This document shows, piece after piece, positions 1-12,785 of a stretch of 64,000 nt of DNA (the first letter of the stretch is position 1; every line of letters begins with the position of its first letter). Both the position numbers and the translations under genes were made by a program. Under the pieces are notes generated by a model. It was not told the origin of the DNA. It made no database searches and was given only the letters and a program-made list of their open reading frames with translations. The stretch is from Streptomyces durocortorensis (lineage in GTDB: Bacteria; Actinomycetota; Actinomycetes; Streptomycetales; Streptomycetaceae), in assembly GCF_031760065.1 (NCBI RefSeq), contig NZ_CP134500.1, forward strand, positions 3,968,001 through 4,032,000. The letters run 5' to 3'.

Positions 1-15
1 GCCATACTGCCCGCC

Positions 16-573
16 ATGTCCGAGAGCACCGAGGAGCCCGGCCCCGACGAGCCGAGCCTCGACGAACAGATCGCCGCCTATCAGCGCGAGTTCCGCGACC
101 TCGACCCCCAGGTCGAACAGGTCGTCTCCGCGCTGGGCCGCCTGAACCGCCGCATGAACGTCGCGTACGGGAGACAGGTCGCCGCCCTCGGCATCAGCAA
201 TGCCGAGTGGGAGGTCCTCAAGACCCTCGTCCTGTCGGGTGCCCCCTACCGCCTCGGCCCCGGCGAACTGGCGAAGCGGCTCGGTCTCACCCCGGCCGCC
301 ATGACCCACCGCATCGACCGGATGGCCGGCGAGGGCCTGGTCACCCGGGACCGCGACGAGAACAACCGGGTCCGCGTCATCGTCGAGCTGACCGACGAGG
401 GCCGTACGAAGTGGCTTGAGGCGATGCGCATGGCGAGCGACTTCGAGGAGGACCTCCTCCAGGACCTGTCCGGCGCCGAGCGCGGAGTCCTCGGCGAGCT
501 CCTGGTCCGCCTCCTGCGCCGCGTGGAGCACGCCCAGCCGGACGCCGGCGGCCGTCTCACCGACCTGGACTGA
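16..573 (+). CDS. MarR family transcriptional regulator
   Basis: This 185-residue protein has a winged-helix DNA-binding core at about residues 60-130. The recognition-helix region reads LGPGELAKRLGLTPAAMTHR and the wing contains RDRDENNRVRV, as in MarR repressors. An acidic N-terminal extension of about 35 residues precedes it. MarR proteins bind as dimers to short palindromes and often respond to small phenolic or lipophilic ligands; the ligand here is unknown. The ATG at 16 leaves only 15 bases upstream, so a start further upstream outside the window cannot be excluded. The gene lies just upstream of the rRNA promoters, with no obvious terminator between them. Confidence 0.9.
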   Translation: MSESTEEPGPDEPSLDEQIAAYQREFRDLDPQVEQVVSALGRLNRRMNVAYGRQVAALGISNAEWEVLKTLVLSGAPYRLGPGELAKRLGLTPAAMTHRIDRMAGEGLVTRDRDENNRVRVIVELTDEGRTKWLEAMRMASDFEEDLLQDLSGAERGVLGELLVRLLRRVEHAQPDAGGRLTDLD

Positions 574-1252
574 GGACCCCCTGCGGACCACGACGGAGGA
601 CCACAGGAGGTGGGTTGACACCCCCCTGGTGGATCCGTAAAGTTCTCCGAGTTGTCACGGAGCCGGAACGGTTCCGCGGCAGCCGATCCCGCCGCGAACG
701 CGGCAACCAAACTCAGCACGACCTCCCACTCGGGATGATTTCGGTATGCCGGAATTCATTGCGAAGGCCCGATTATGAGCCGCCGGGAGAATCCGCTAGA
801 GTTTGAGCGTCGGAACGGCCCAACAGCCGGGAAGACAAAACCCGCTGACTGGGAATCAGGCCCGAAAGGATCTGATAGAGTCGGACTCGCCGAAAAGGGA
901 AAACGCGAAAGCGAAGAACCTCGAAAGCACCCCGCTTCGACCGGGAATCGGACACGAAAGAGTCTGATAGAGTCGGAAACGCAAGAACGAAGGGAAGCGC
1001 CCGGAGGGCCCCGGTGAAACGGGACCGAAGGAAGCGTCCGTTCCTTGAGAACTCAACAGCGTGCCAAAAGTCAACGCCAGATATGTTGATACCCCGGCCT
1101 GCACCTGGTGCAGGTTGGAGGTTCCTTTGAAAGTCCTACGGTCGCCATGTGCGGCGGTAGGCAACAACACAGCGAGGACGCTGTGAACAACGGGTCTTAT
1201 TCCGACCGGTTGTTCCGCTCTCGTGTGTGTGCACCCGATTACGGGTAAACAT
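574..1252 (+). promoter_or_regulatory. rRNA operon promoter and leader region
   Basis: This 680-bp stretch has no credible gene and carries the tandem promoters of the rRNA operon. A near-consensus vegetative promoter is visible: TTGACA at 615-620, a 17-base spacer and TAAAGT at 638-643. Three further TAGAGT -10 elements lie at 797-802, 876-881 and 968-973. The last two sit in a repeated block, TCTGATAGAGTCGGA (871-885 and 963-977), and lack clear -35 boxes. The leader near 1043-1075 contains the CTTGAGAACTCAACAGCGTG segment that I recall from Streptomyces rRNA leaders and that probably takes part in antitermination or processing. Multiple promoters per rRNA operon are typical of this genus. 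Confidence 0.8.
615..643 (+). promoter_or_regulatory. consensus-like sigma-70 (HrdB) promoter of the rRNA operon
   Basis: TTGACA (615-620) and TAAAGT (638-643) are separated by exactly 17 bases, close to the vegetative consensus. It is the farthest upstream promoter of the set, about 600 bp before the 16S gene. Confidence 0.75.
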
Positions 1253-6200
<4,948 letters not shown>

Positions 6201-6201
6201 T

Positions 6202-6218
6202 TGCTCGCGTCCACTGTG
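6202..6218 (+). repeat. right arm of 23S processing stem
   Basis: TGCTCGCGTCCACTGTG is the reverse complement of 3058-3074, directly upstream of 23S. It lies in the 23S-5S spacer. Confidence 0.8.
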
Positions 6219-6275
6219 TTAGTTCTGAAATAACGAACGGCCGTGTTGTTGTCCGGTGTTGGTTAATTTCATAGT

Positions 6276-6394
6276 GTTTCGGTGGTCATTGCGTTAGGGA
6301 AACGCCCGGTTACATTCCGAACCCGGAAGCTAAGCCTTTCAGCGCCGATGGTACTGCAGGGGGGACCCTGTGGGAGAGTAGGACGCCGCCGAAC
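6276..6394 (+). rRNA. rrf: 5S ribosomal RNA
   Basis: The gene runs from GTTTCGGTGGTCATTGCG to GGACGCCGCCGAAC, about 119 nt, with the standard AACGCCCGGTTACATTCCGA block. It completes the 16S-23S-5S order about 75 bases after 23S. Confidence 0.95.
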
Positions 6395-6406
6395 AATTTT
6401 TCCGGG

Positions 6407-6437
6407 AAAGCCCCGTACCGCAAGGTACGGGGCTTTT
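6407..6437 (+). terminator. intrinsic terminator of the rRNA operon
   Basis: A perfect 13-bp stem (6407-6419 with 6424-6436) closes a GCAA tetraloop and is followed by TTTTC. It lies 12 bases after 5S. It can also serve the converging minus-strand response regulator gene that ends at 6470. Confidence 0.9.
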
Positions 6438-6469
6438 CTGCGTTCCGGGGAGGGCAGGGCCCTCCTCTC

Positions 6470-7135
6470 TCACGAAGGCGTGACCAGGCGGGTGTCGTAC
6501 GCCAGGATCACCGCCTGTACCCGGTCTCTCGCTCCTGTTTTGGCGAGGATGCGGGTGACATGCGTTTTCACGGTCGACTCGGCCAGGTGCAAGCGGGTGG
6601 CTATCTCCGTGTTGGACCAGCCCTGTCCTATGACGGTGAGGATTTCGCGCTCTCGTGCTGTCAGCGCGTTGACGCGGGGGTCCTGCGGGGCTTGGGCGTC
6701 GGGGGCGGTGGGGAGGTGGTGGACGTACGCGTCGAGCAGGCGGCGGGTGAGGGCCGGGGCGACCACGGCGTCGCCCGCGGCCACCGCGCGGATGCCGGAC
6801 AGGAGCTCCTCCGGCAGGGCGTCTTTCACCAGGAAGCCGCTGGCTCCGGCGCGGAGGCCGTCGTACGCGTACTCGTCGAGGTCGAACGTCGTCACGATGA
6901 GGATGCGGGTGCGGGCCCCGGACCTGACGATGCGACGGGTTGCTTCGATGCCGTCGAGGCCCGGCATACGGATGTCCATCAGGGCGACGTCCGGCTGGTG
7001 GCGGGCGGTCAGGTTGACGGCCTCGGTGCCGTCGGCCGCCTCTCCGACGACCGTCAGGTCGTCCTGGCTCTCCAACAGCATGCGGAAGCCGAAGCGTTGC
7101 ATCGGCTGGTCGTCCGCGATGAGTACGGTCGTCAC
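6470..7135 (-). CDS. NarL/LuxR family response regulator
   Basis: This 221-residue response regulator has an N-terminal receiver domain (VLIADDQ acidic pair, MDIRMPG with the phospho-acceptor Asp, and a KDALPEE loop). Its C-terminal LuxR-type helix-turn-helix reads LTAREREILTVIGQG then STVKTHVTRIL. The GTG at 7135 overlaps the TGA of the upstream kinase gene (GTGA), which indicates translational coupling and gives the normal start of this family; an in-frame extension further upstream lies inside the kinase gene. The target genes are unknown. Such pairs in Streptomyces often control adjacent ABC transporters, and a decayed one lies just upstream of the kinase. Confidence 0.92.
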   Translation of the reverse strand: MTTVLIADDQPMQRFGFRMLLESQDDLTVVGEAADGTEAVNLTARHQPDVALMDIRMPGLDGIEATRRIVRSGARTRILIVTTFDLDEYAYDGLRAGASGFLVKDALPEELLSGIRAVAAGDAVVAPALTRRLLDAYVHHLPTAPDAQAPQDPRVNALTAREREILTVIGQGWSNTEIATRLHLAESTVKTHVTRILAKTGARDRVQAVILAYDTRLVTPS

Positions 7136-8443
7136 GGGTGGGTGTCCTCCAGGGGGAGGCGGAGGCGTACCTGCCATCCGCTGTGTTCAGGCAGCGGGCC
7201 GGCTTCGACGGTTCCGTCGTAGAGAGCCGCGCGTTCCCGCATGCCCATGATGCCCTGGGCCCGGATCGGCGGTTCCTTCCCACGTGTTGAGGTGGTGGCG
7301 CCGGTGTCGGTGATGCGGGCGTCGATGTGCGTACGGGTGTGGGTGAGCGTCACCGTCGCGGAGAGGGCTGTGCCGGTGGGCGCGGTGGCGTGTTTGAGGG
7401 TGTTCGTCAGGGCCTCCTGAACGACCCGGTACACGGTCAGTTGGCGGCCCGGCGTGAGCGCGGAGGCCTGCGGTTCGCCATGGAGTTCCGGGCCGTGGAG
7501 TTCCAGGTGGACGGGCAGCCCCGCGCGGCGTACGCGTTCGATGAGGGGGGTCAGTTCGTCGAGCGTCGGCTGAGGGGTGCGCTCGGCGTCGGGGTGGTCG
7601 TCGCGGAGGACGTCAAGGAGGCGGCGGAGTTCGGAGAGGGCCTGCCTGCTGGTGGTGCCGATCGCCTCCAGCGCCTGTGCCGCGCGTTCCGGGCTCTTCC
7701 GGGCCGCGTACGCGCCGCCGTCCGCGAGGCCCGTGATGACGGACAGGTTGTGGCCGATGATGTCGTGCATCTCCCGGGCGATACGGGTGCGTTCGGCGGC
7801 GGCGGCGAGGCGGGCCTGCTGGTCGCGTTCGTGCTCCAGGCGGTGGGCGCGTTCGACCAGGGCCTCGGTGTACTCGCGGCGCGTCCGTACCGCGATGCCC
7901 AGAAGGGCGACGAAGACGAACCCCCATACGTAGGAGACGACTTGCCGGCCCCAGACGCCGGGAATGCCGACGGCGCCCGCGAGGAGCGGGGCGCAGAACA
8001 CCAGGGCCGCGGTCCCGAGCGTACGGAGGGGCGAGCGCAGGGCGATCTGGAAGACCGGGATCAGCTGGAGCAGGGCTGCCTGGACCACGGCCCCCGTCCA
8101 GATGTTGACCAGGGATAGGGGGGGCGGACAGCAGGAGCACGGTCATCGGGTGCGTGCGGCGCCACAGGAGCGGGAGCGAGAACCACAGGCTCATCAGCAG
8201 CACCAGCGGTTCGGGTGCGGTCACGTCGCGTGCGACGGTCCGCCAGCCGCCGGAGGTGTAGTCGAGTACGGCCGCCACCGTCCAGAACGCGGTCACCGCG
8301 GCGTCCCAGACCCGTGGCCGACGTCGGTCGAAGGCGCGGAGACGGTCCAGCACGCCGCGGATGGCCCGGGTGAGCGGGGCCGTGGTCGTGGTCGGGGCCG
8401 TGGCGCTGTGAGGGCTCTTGCCGGGGTGGTGGTCGTCCGTCAC
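7132..8443 (-). pseudogene. NarL-family sensor histidine kinase, apparently frameshifted
   Basis: Two reading frames together make one kinase. The N-terminal part (GTG at 8443, MTDDHHPGK...) carries membrane segments and runs to about 8125. The C-terminal part has another membrane segment, the HisKA_3 phospho-acceptor region (REMHDIIGHNLSVIT) and a HATPase domain, ending at 7132. The frames meet at a run of seven C (coding strand; 8118-8124). One C fewer would give a continuous protein of about 436 residues reading ...LSAPLSLVNIWTG.... The second frame has a stop a few codons upstream of the junction, so it cannot start far upstream. This may be a real mutation, slippage or an assembly error. 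The gene is coupled to the response regulator by GTGA. Confidence 0.75.
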
Positions 8444-8505
8444 CTGTCTCTTCTTCCTGCTTCTCTGCTTCTTCCTGCTCTTTCGTCTGCCTTCGCTGCT
8501 TGGGC

Positions 8506-8861
8506 TCAGGCGTCCCGGCGGCGCAGCGCCCGGAAACGGTGTGGCGGAGCCGCGCCCCGGCGGCCTGGGTGGGAAAGTACCGGACGGCCTGCTCGACGGT
8601 CTCCTACGGGAGCATCCCGAGGACCTCGGGGAGGAGCATGACCCCGCCGGTGACCGCGCCGATCGCGCCGGATACCGAGCGAAGGGGGGCGCCGAGGCCG
8701 AGCGCCGGCAGGTTCAGCAGGGTGACCCCTGTCGCCGTGCCTGCCAGGCGTGCGGCATGCCGGGGTCGGTGAGGGAGGCTGCCGGGGCGGACGGTGAAGT
8801 CGAGGTCCTCGACGGCGGTTCGGTCGCCGTACCGCTTGGTGAGTCCGTATGCCGTGTTCAT
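8506..8861 (-). pseudogene. ABC transporter remnant (ATPase N-terminus joined to permease C-terminus)
   Basis: From the ATG at 8861 the frame begins like an ABC ATPase (LTKRYGDRTAVEDLDFTVRPG). It stops before any Walker A motif and continues as the C-terminal part of an ABC-2 permease (LNLPALGLGAPLRSVSGAIG). A TAG at 8604-8606 ends that frame. The sequence after the stop still reads ETVEQAVRYFPTQAAGARL, a typical permease ending, and a second frameshift leads to RFRALRRRDA and a stop at 8506. This is what a deletion of most of an ATPase-permease gene pair, followed by decay, would leave. It sits next to the frameshifted kinase, consistent with loss of a whole regulatory unit. Confidence 0.65.
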
Positions 8862-9023
8862 GCCGTCGACGCTATGGAGCGGGCCGGTGGCGGTCGTCCG
8901 GCCGGGGGCGGGACGTGGGGCGGGGCGTAGTACCCGGGTACGACGGCGTGTGGCGGTGACCAGGGGGCGGGGGCTGGGGTTTAGTCGGTTGAAGCGGGGG
9001 AGGGCGGGGGTGAGGATCGGGAC

Positions 9024-9590
9024 ATGGACTATGTGATGCGTGCGGTGCGGGCCGAGGAATGGCCGCTGGCCAGGCAGCTGCGGCTGGATGCCCTGAAGGA
9101 CCCGGCGGCTCCCGTGGCGTTCCTGGAGACGTACGAGGAGGCGGTGGTGCGGACCGATGCCTTCTGGCAGGACCGTACCGCTGCGGCCGCCGAGGGCAGG
9201 ACTGTGCGGCAGTTCGTCGCGGAGTCGCCCGAGGGGGTGTGGGTGGGCACGGTCACCGTGCTCGTCGAGCGAACGGAGGACGATGTGCGCTTCGGCGAGG
9301 CCCCGGCGGTGGACCAGGGGCACCTGGTCGGTGTCTTCGTCCGGCCGGAGGTGCGGGGGGCCGGGGTGACGGACGCGTTGTTCCGGGAGGCCGTCGACTG
9401 GGCCTGGTCGCTGTCGGCGCCCCGGCTGGAGCGGGTGCGCCTGTACGTCCACGAGAACAACCCGCGCGCCGCGGCGTTCTACCGCCGGTTCGGGTTCGTA
9501 CCGTCCGGGCAGCGTATTGCGGCGCCCGGTGGGCGGGGGGAGTGGGAGTTGGAGTACGTGATCGAGCGGGGGCGGGGCGGGGGTAGGTAG
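9024..9590 (+). CDS. GNAT family N-acetyltransferase
   Basis: This 188-residue protein has the GNAT fold. The acetyl-CoA loop region is at about residues 95-120 (VGVFVRPEVRGAGVTDALF, a variant of the Q/RxxGxG/A loop). The typical C-terminal block VRLYVHENNPRAAAFYRRFG precedes the GFVPSG strand. The substrate cannot be told from sequence. The gene starts with ATG 10 bases after a GGG-rich region and stands alone between the ABC remnant and the minus-strand secretion-like operon. Confidence 0.9.
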   Translation: MDYVMRAVRAEEWPLARQLRLDALKDPAAPVAFLETYEEAVVRTDAFWQDRTAAAAEGRTVRQFVAESPEGVWVGTVTVLVERTEDDVRFGEAPAVDQGHLVGVFVRPEVRGAGVTDALFREAVDWAWSLSAPRLERVRLYVHENNPRAAAFYRRFGFVPSGQRIAAPGGRGEWELEYVIERGRGGGR

Positions 9591-9651
9591 GCCGTTGGCC
9601 CCTCTTCGTTCGGATGGGGCCGGGGGGGGGAGGAGGTTGGTTTCTGTTCGT

Positions 9652-11235
9652 TCAGATGGCGCCAGGGGTGTGCAGGTGTTGCTGCCAGCGGGCCCGGCCC
9701 TGTTCGCGGGAGCGGAGCAGGGCGACGGTGGGCATGCCCAGATCCTGGCCCTTGGCCAGCAGTTCGGGGAGCTGGGGGAGCGGGGCCACGGCGGCCACGT
9801 CGTCCAGGACCAGCGTCATTGGTGGGTCGAGCCGACCGTCGGATGACCGTGCGGCCATGCGGCGGCCGTGCTCGACCACGTGCGAGGCCAGCGCGGTGAG
9901 GAGGGGCATCGCGCCGGGGCGGGTACGGGGATCCTCGATGGGTTCGCCGACCAGATAGAGCGTTCCCCCCTCGCGGGCAAAAGATTCCAGCGCGGCCGAA
10001 TCCGATCGGTTTGCCGTGCAGGCCTCGCGGATGTGCACCGAGGAGAGGGCCGAGAAGGCCCGTACGTTCAACTCCTGCGCCACTTCGCGCCGTTGCGGAT
10101 AGGCCGTGAGCGCGGACTCCAGGAGCCCGGCGAGTCCGGAGGCGGCCTTGGGGTGCGTACGGAGGAGGCGTACGGGTTCGTGGGCGGCGGCCCCGGAGGC
10201 CCAGCGGGCGACCTGGCGGAAGGGACGGCCGTCCACCGAGGCTGCGTGCAGCCAGCACTGGAGGAGCGTCTGCGCGGTGTCGGCCACCGCCGCGTCGATC
10301 CTGGCCTGCGGGCGGACCGGGGCGAGGAGCGCGGCCGCGCGGCCGGCGGCGGTGTCGGGGTGCTCGCAGCCTGCGGTGGGCGGCCAGTGGAGGCGGGCGG
10401 GGGTGTCGCAGAGGTGGCCCGGGTCGTAGACGAGGACCGGGCCGAGCTTGGCGCGGGCGTCCTTCGTCTCGGCCCAGACCGTGGGGTCCGAGGTGACGAC
10501 GAGGGCCGGTCCCTCGGCGTCCTGGATGGCCTGGACGACGGTGGGGCGCCGGGCGGGGGCGGGGGCGTAGACGAGGAGGGGGGTGCGTGGGGAGGGGAGC
10601 GAGAGGGGTAGATGTGGGGGTGGCTGGTGTGTCGCCCGGGGGGTTGCCCGGCGTGTTTCCCGTTCTGTCGGGTGCGATGGTGGTTGCGGTTGAGGTGGCG
10701 TTGCGGGGGTCTTCGTCAGCGGGGACTCGTGCATGTTGTGGGGTTGCTCGTGCACGTTGTGGGGCTGGTGGAGCTCGTGAGGCTCGTGAGGTGTTCCGTA
10801 CAGGCGCTCCTCGCGGCGCCGTTCCCGGACGACTCTCCAGCGGGCCACGGAGCCCAGGACGAAGACCGTCAGCACCACCAGCACCATCAGCTCGCCGATG
10901 AACAGGCCCCAGAAGAGGCCGTATCCGGAGAGCTGGGACGGGGGCGTGTAGGGCCAGGCGGCAGGGAGGTCCTGCGGGGCCGTGGCCAGTTCGCGCAGAG
11001 CGAGGGGAGTTCGGGTGAAGGTGACGCCGTTCGGCCAGGAGCCGTGGGCGAGGAGGCCGGCCAGGCCGGTGGCCGTCCAGGCGAGCACGGTCGTCGCGAG
11101 CAGGAGGCCGACCAGCCCGACCAGCAGGCCGTCGGGGATACCACCGGTGCGGGGCTCCTCGTGGCGGGGCTGGGGGCCGCCGTGCCGACGGCCCCGCTCC
11201 GGCGCCGGTCCCTGTCCTGCTGCCTGGCGGGCCAT
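9652..11235 (-). CDS. VirD4/TraG-like membrane protein without a Walker A motif
   Basis: This 527-residue protein is the last gene of a type IV secretion-like operon, one base after the VirB4-like gene. Two membrane segments lie at about residues 35-65 and 108-132. A charged low-complexity linker rich in His, Pro and Arg follows (about 140-215), then a TraG/VirD4-type domain. Typical family elements are VVTSDPTVWAET, VLVYDPGHL and a Walker B-like strand MTLVLDDVAA. At the place expected for Walker A (after LLVYAPAPARRPT) there is no GKT/GKS. The protein also ends soon after Walker B (RARWQQHLHTPGAI), whereas coupling ATPases usually continue. It may be a non-hydrolysing coupling-protein homologue. 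Assignment to the family is by motif reading only. Confidence 0.75.
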   Translation of the reverse strand: MARQAAGQGPAPERGRRHGGPQPRHEEPRTGGIPDGLLVGLVGLLLATTVLAWTATGLAGLLAHGSWPNGVTFTRTPLALRELATAPQDLPAAWPYTPPSQLSGYGLFWGLFIGELMVLVVLTVFVLGSVARWRVVRERRREERLYGTPHEPHELHQPHNVHEQPHNMHESPLTKTPATPPQPQPPSHPTERETRRATPRATHQPPPHLPLSLPSPRTPLLVYAPAPARRPTVVQAIQDAEGPALVVTSDPTVWAETKDARAKLGPVLVYDPGHLCDTPARLHWPPTAGCEHPDTAAGRAAALLAPVRPQARIDAAVADTAQTLLQCWLHAASVDGRPFRQVARWASGAAAHEPVRLLRTHPKAASGLAGLLESALTAYPQRREVAQELNVRAFSALSSVHIREACTANRSDSAALESFAREGGTLYLVGEPIEDPRTRPGAMPLLTALASHVVEHGRRMAARSSDGRLDPPMTLVLDDVAAVAPLPQLPELLAKGQDLGMPTVALLRSREQGRARWQQHLHTPGAI

Positions 11236-11236
11236 G

Positions 11237-12664
11237 TCAGGCCACCGTCGACCGTGACGACTCGTTCATGTCGCTCATCCGTTGTTGGTTCTCGATCCGG
11301 GCCGCGCGCTGTTCCGCCTCCAGCTCCGCGGCGCGGATGTCGTCGGGGAGCTGGTCGTCCGAGGAGCCCTCGGTCATGGCGCGGTCGGTGAAGACGAGTG
11401 GGCGTTCGGCTTCGGTGATCAGGTGTTTGACGACCTGGACGTTTCCGTTGACGTCCCAGACGGCGATGCCGGGGGTGAGGGTGGGGATGATCTCGACGGC
11501 CCAGCGCGGCAGGCCGATGACCCGGCCGGTCGCTCTGGCCTCGTCCGACTTCTGGGCGTAGATCGTGCGGGTGGAGGCCATCTTGAGGATGGCTGCGGCT
11601 TCCTTCGCCGCTGCTCCGTCGACCACGTCGCTGAGGTGGTGGACGACCGCGACGAAGGAGAGGCCGAGCCGGCGTCCGAACTTCAGCAGGCGCTGGAAGA
11701 GCTGCGCGACGAAAGGGGAGTTGATGATGTGCCAGGCCTCTTCGACCAGGAAGATGCGCTTCTTGCGGTCGGGCCTGATCCAGGTGTGCTCCAGCCAGAC
11801 GCCGACGATCGCCATGAGGATCGGCATCGCGATCGAGTTGCGGTCGATGTGCGAGAGGTCGAAGACGATGAGGGGCGCGTCGAGGTCGATGCCGACGGTG
11901 GTGGGGCCGTCGAACATGCCGCGCAGGTCGCCGTCGACGAGCCGGTCCAGGACGAGGGCGACGTCCAGACCCCAGGCCCGTACATCGTCTATGTCGACGT
12001 TCATGGCCTCGGCGGACTCGGGTTCGGGGTGGCGCAGTTGTTCCACGATGTCCATCAGGACCGGCTGGCGTTCGGTGATGGTAGCGGTCACGTAGGCGTG
12101 GGCGACCTTGAGCGCGAAGCCGGAGCGCTCGTCGAGGCCGTGGCCCATCGCGACTTCGATGATCGTACGGAGCAGGGCGAGCTGGCCCGTGGTGGTGATG
12201 GAGGGGTCGAGGGGGTTGAGTCGGATGCCGCCGTTGAGGGCGGCGGTCGGGTCCAGGCGGATGGGGGTTATGCCCAGCTCCTGGGCGATGAGGTTCCATT
12301 CGCCGACGCCGTCCTCGCCCTGGGCGTCCAGGACGACGACCTGGCGGTCGCGGAAGCGGAGCTGGCGCAGGACGTAGGTCTTCTCCAGCGCGGACTTGCC
12401 GTTGCCGGACTCGCCGAGGACGAGCCAGTGGGGGGCGGGGAGCTGTTGTCCGTACAGCTGGAAGGGGTCGTAGATGTAGCCCTTGCCGCTGTAGACCTCG
12501 CGGCCGATGATCACGCCGGAGTCGCCGAGGCCGGGGGCGGCGGTGGGGAGGTAGACGGCCTGGGCCTGGCCCGTCGACGTACGGACGGGGAGCCGGGTGG
12601 TCTCCACCTTGCCGAAGAGGAAGGAGGTGAAGGCATCCGACAATGCGGACAGGGGGTCTCGCAT
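11237..12664 (-). CDS. VirB4-like type IV secretion ATPase (C-terminal ATPase domain)
   Basis: This 475-residue cytoplasmic ATPase resembles the C-terminal half of VirB4/TraC/TraE proteins. Walker A is GESGNGKS at residues 84-91, followed by VVVLDAQGEDGVG and by a Walker B strand RIFLVEEAWHI near residue 300; both are hallmarks of the family. The usual VirB4 N-terminal domain is missing and may be supplied by the upstream SCO6880-like protein. It would energise substrate or pilin movement at the membrane. ATG at 12664; the upstream gap to the next gene is 121 bases and the following VirD4-like gene starts one base after the stop. Confidence 0.88.
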   Translation of the reverse strand: MRDPLSALSDAFTSFLFGKVETTRLPVRTSTGQAQAVYLPTAAPGLGDSGVIIGREVYSGKGYIYDPFQLYGQQLPAPHWLVLGESGNGKSALEKTYVLRQLRFRDRQVVVLDAQGEDGVGEWNLIAQELGITPIRLDPTAALNGGIRLNPLDPSITTTGQLALLRTIIEVAMGHGLDERSGFALKVAHAYVTATITERQPVLMDIVEQLRHPEPESAEAMNVDIDDVRAWGLDVALVLDRLVDGDLRGMFDGPTTVGIDLDAPLIVFDLSHIDRNSIAMPILMAIVGVWLEHTWIRPDRKKRIFLVEEAWHIINSPFVAQLFQRLLKFGRRLGLSFVAVVHHLSDVVDGAAAKEAAAILKMASTRTIYAQKSDEARATGRVIGLPRWAVEIIPTLTPGIAVWDVNGNVQVVKHLITEAERPLVFTDRAMTEGSSDDQLPDDIRAAELEAEQRAARIENQQRMSDMNESSRSTVA

Positions 12665-12785
12665 GGGGTGGGTGCCCTCTCTCGTTGCGGGGGTGGTGGG
12701 GTGCGTCTTTGTCGGGGTGGGGCGGGCGGGCGTCAGCTTCTTCTGGGGCCTGGTCGGTGCCGGCCCTTTCGGGGCTTGGCCGGCG

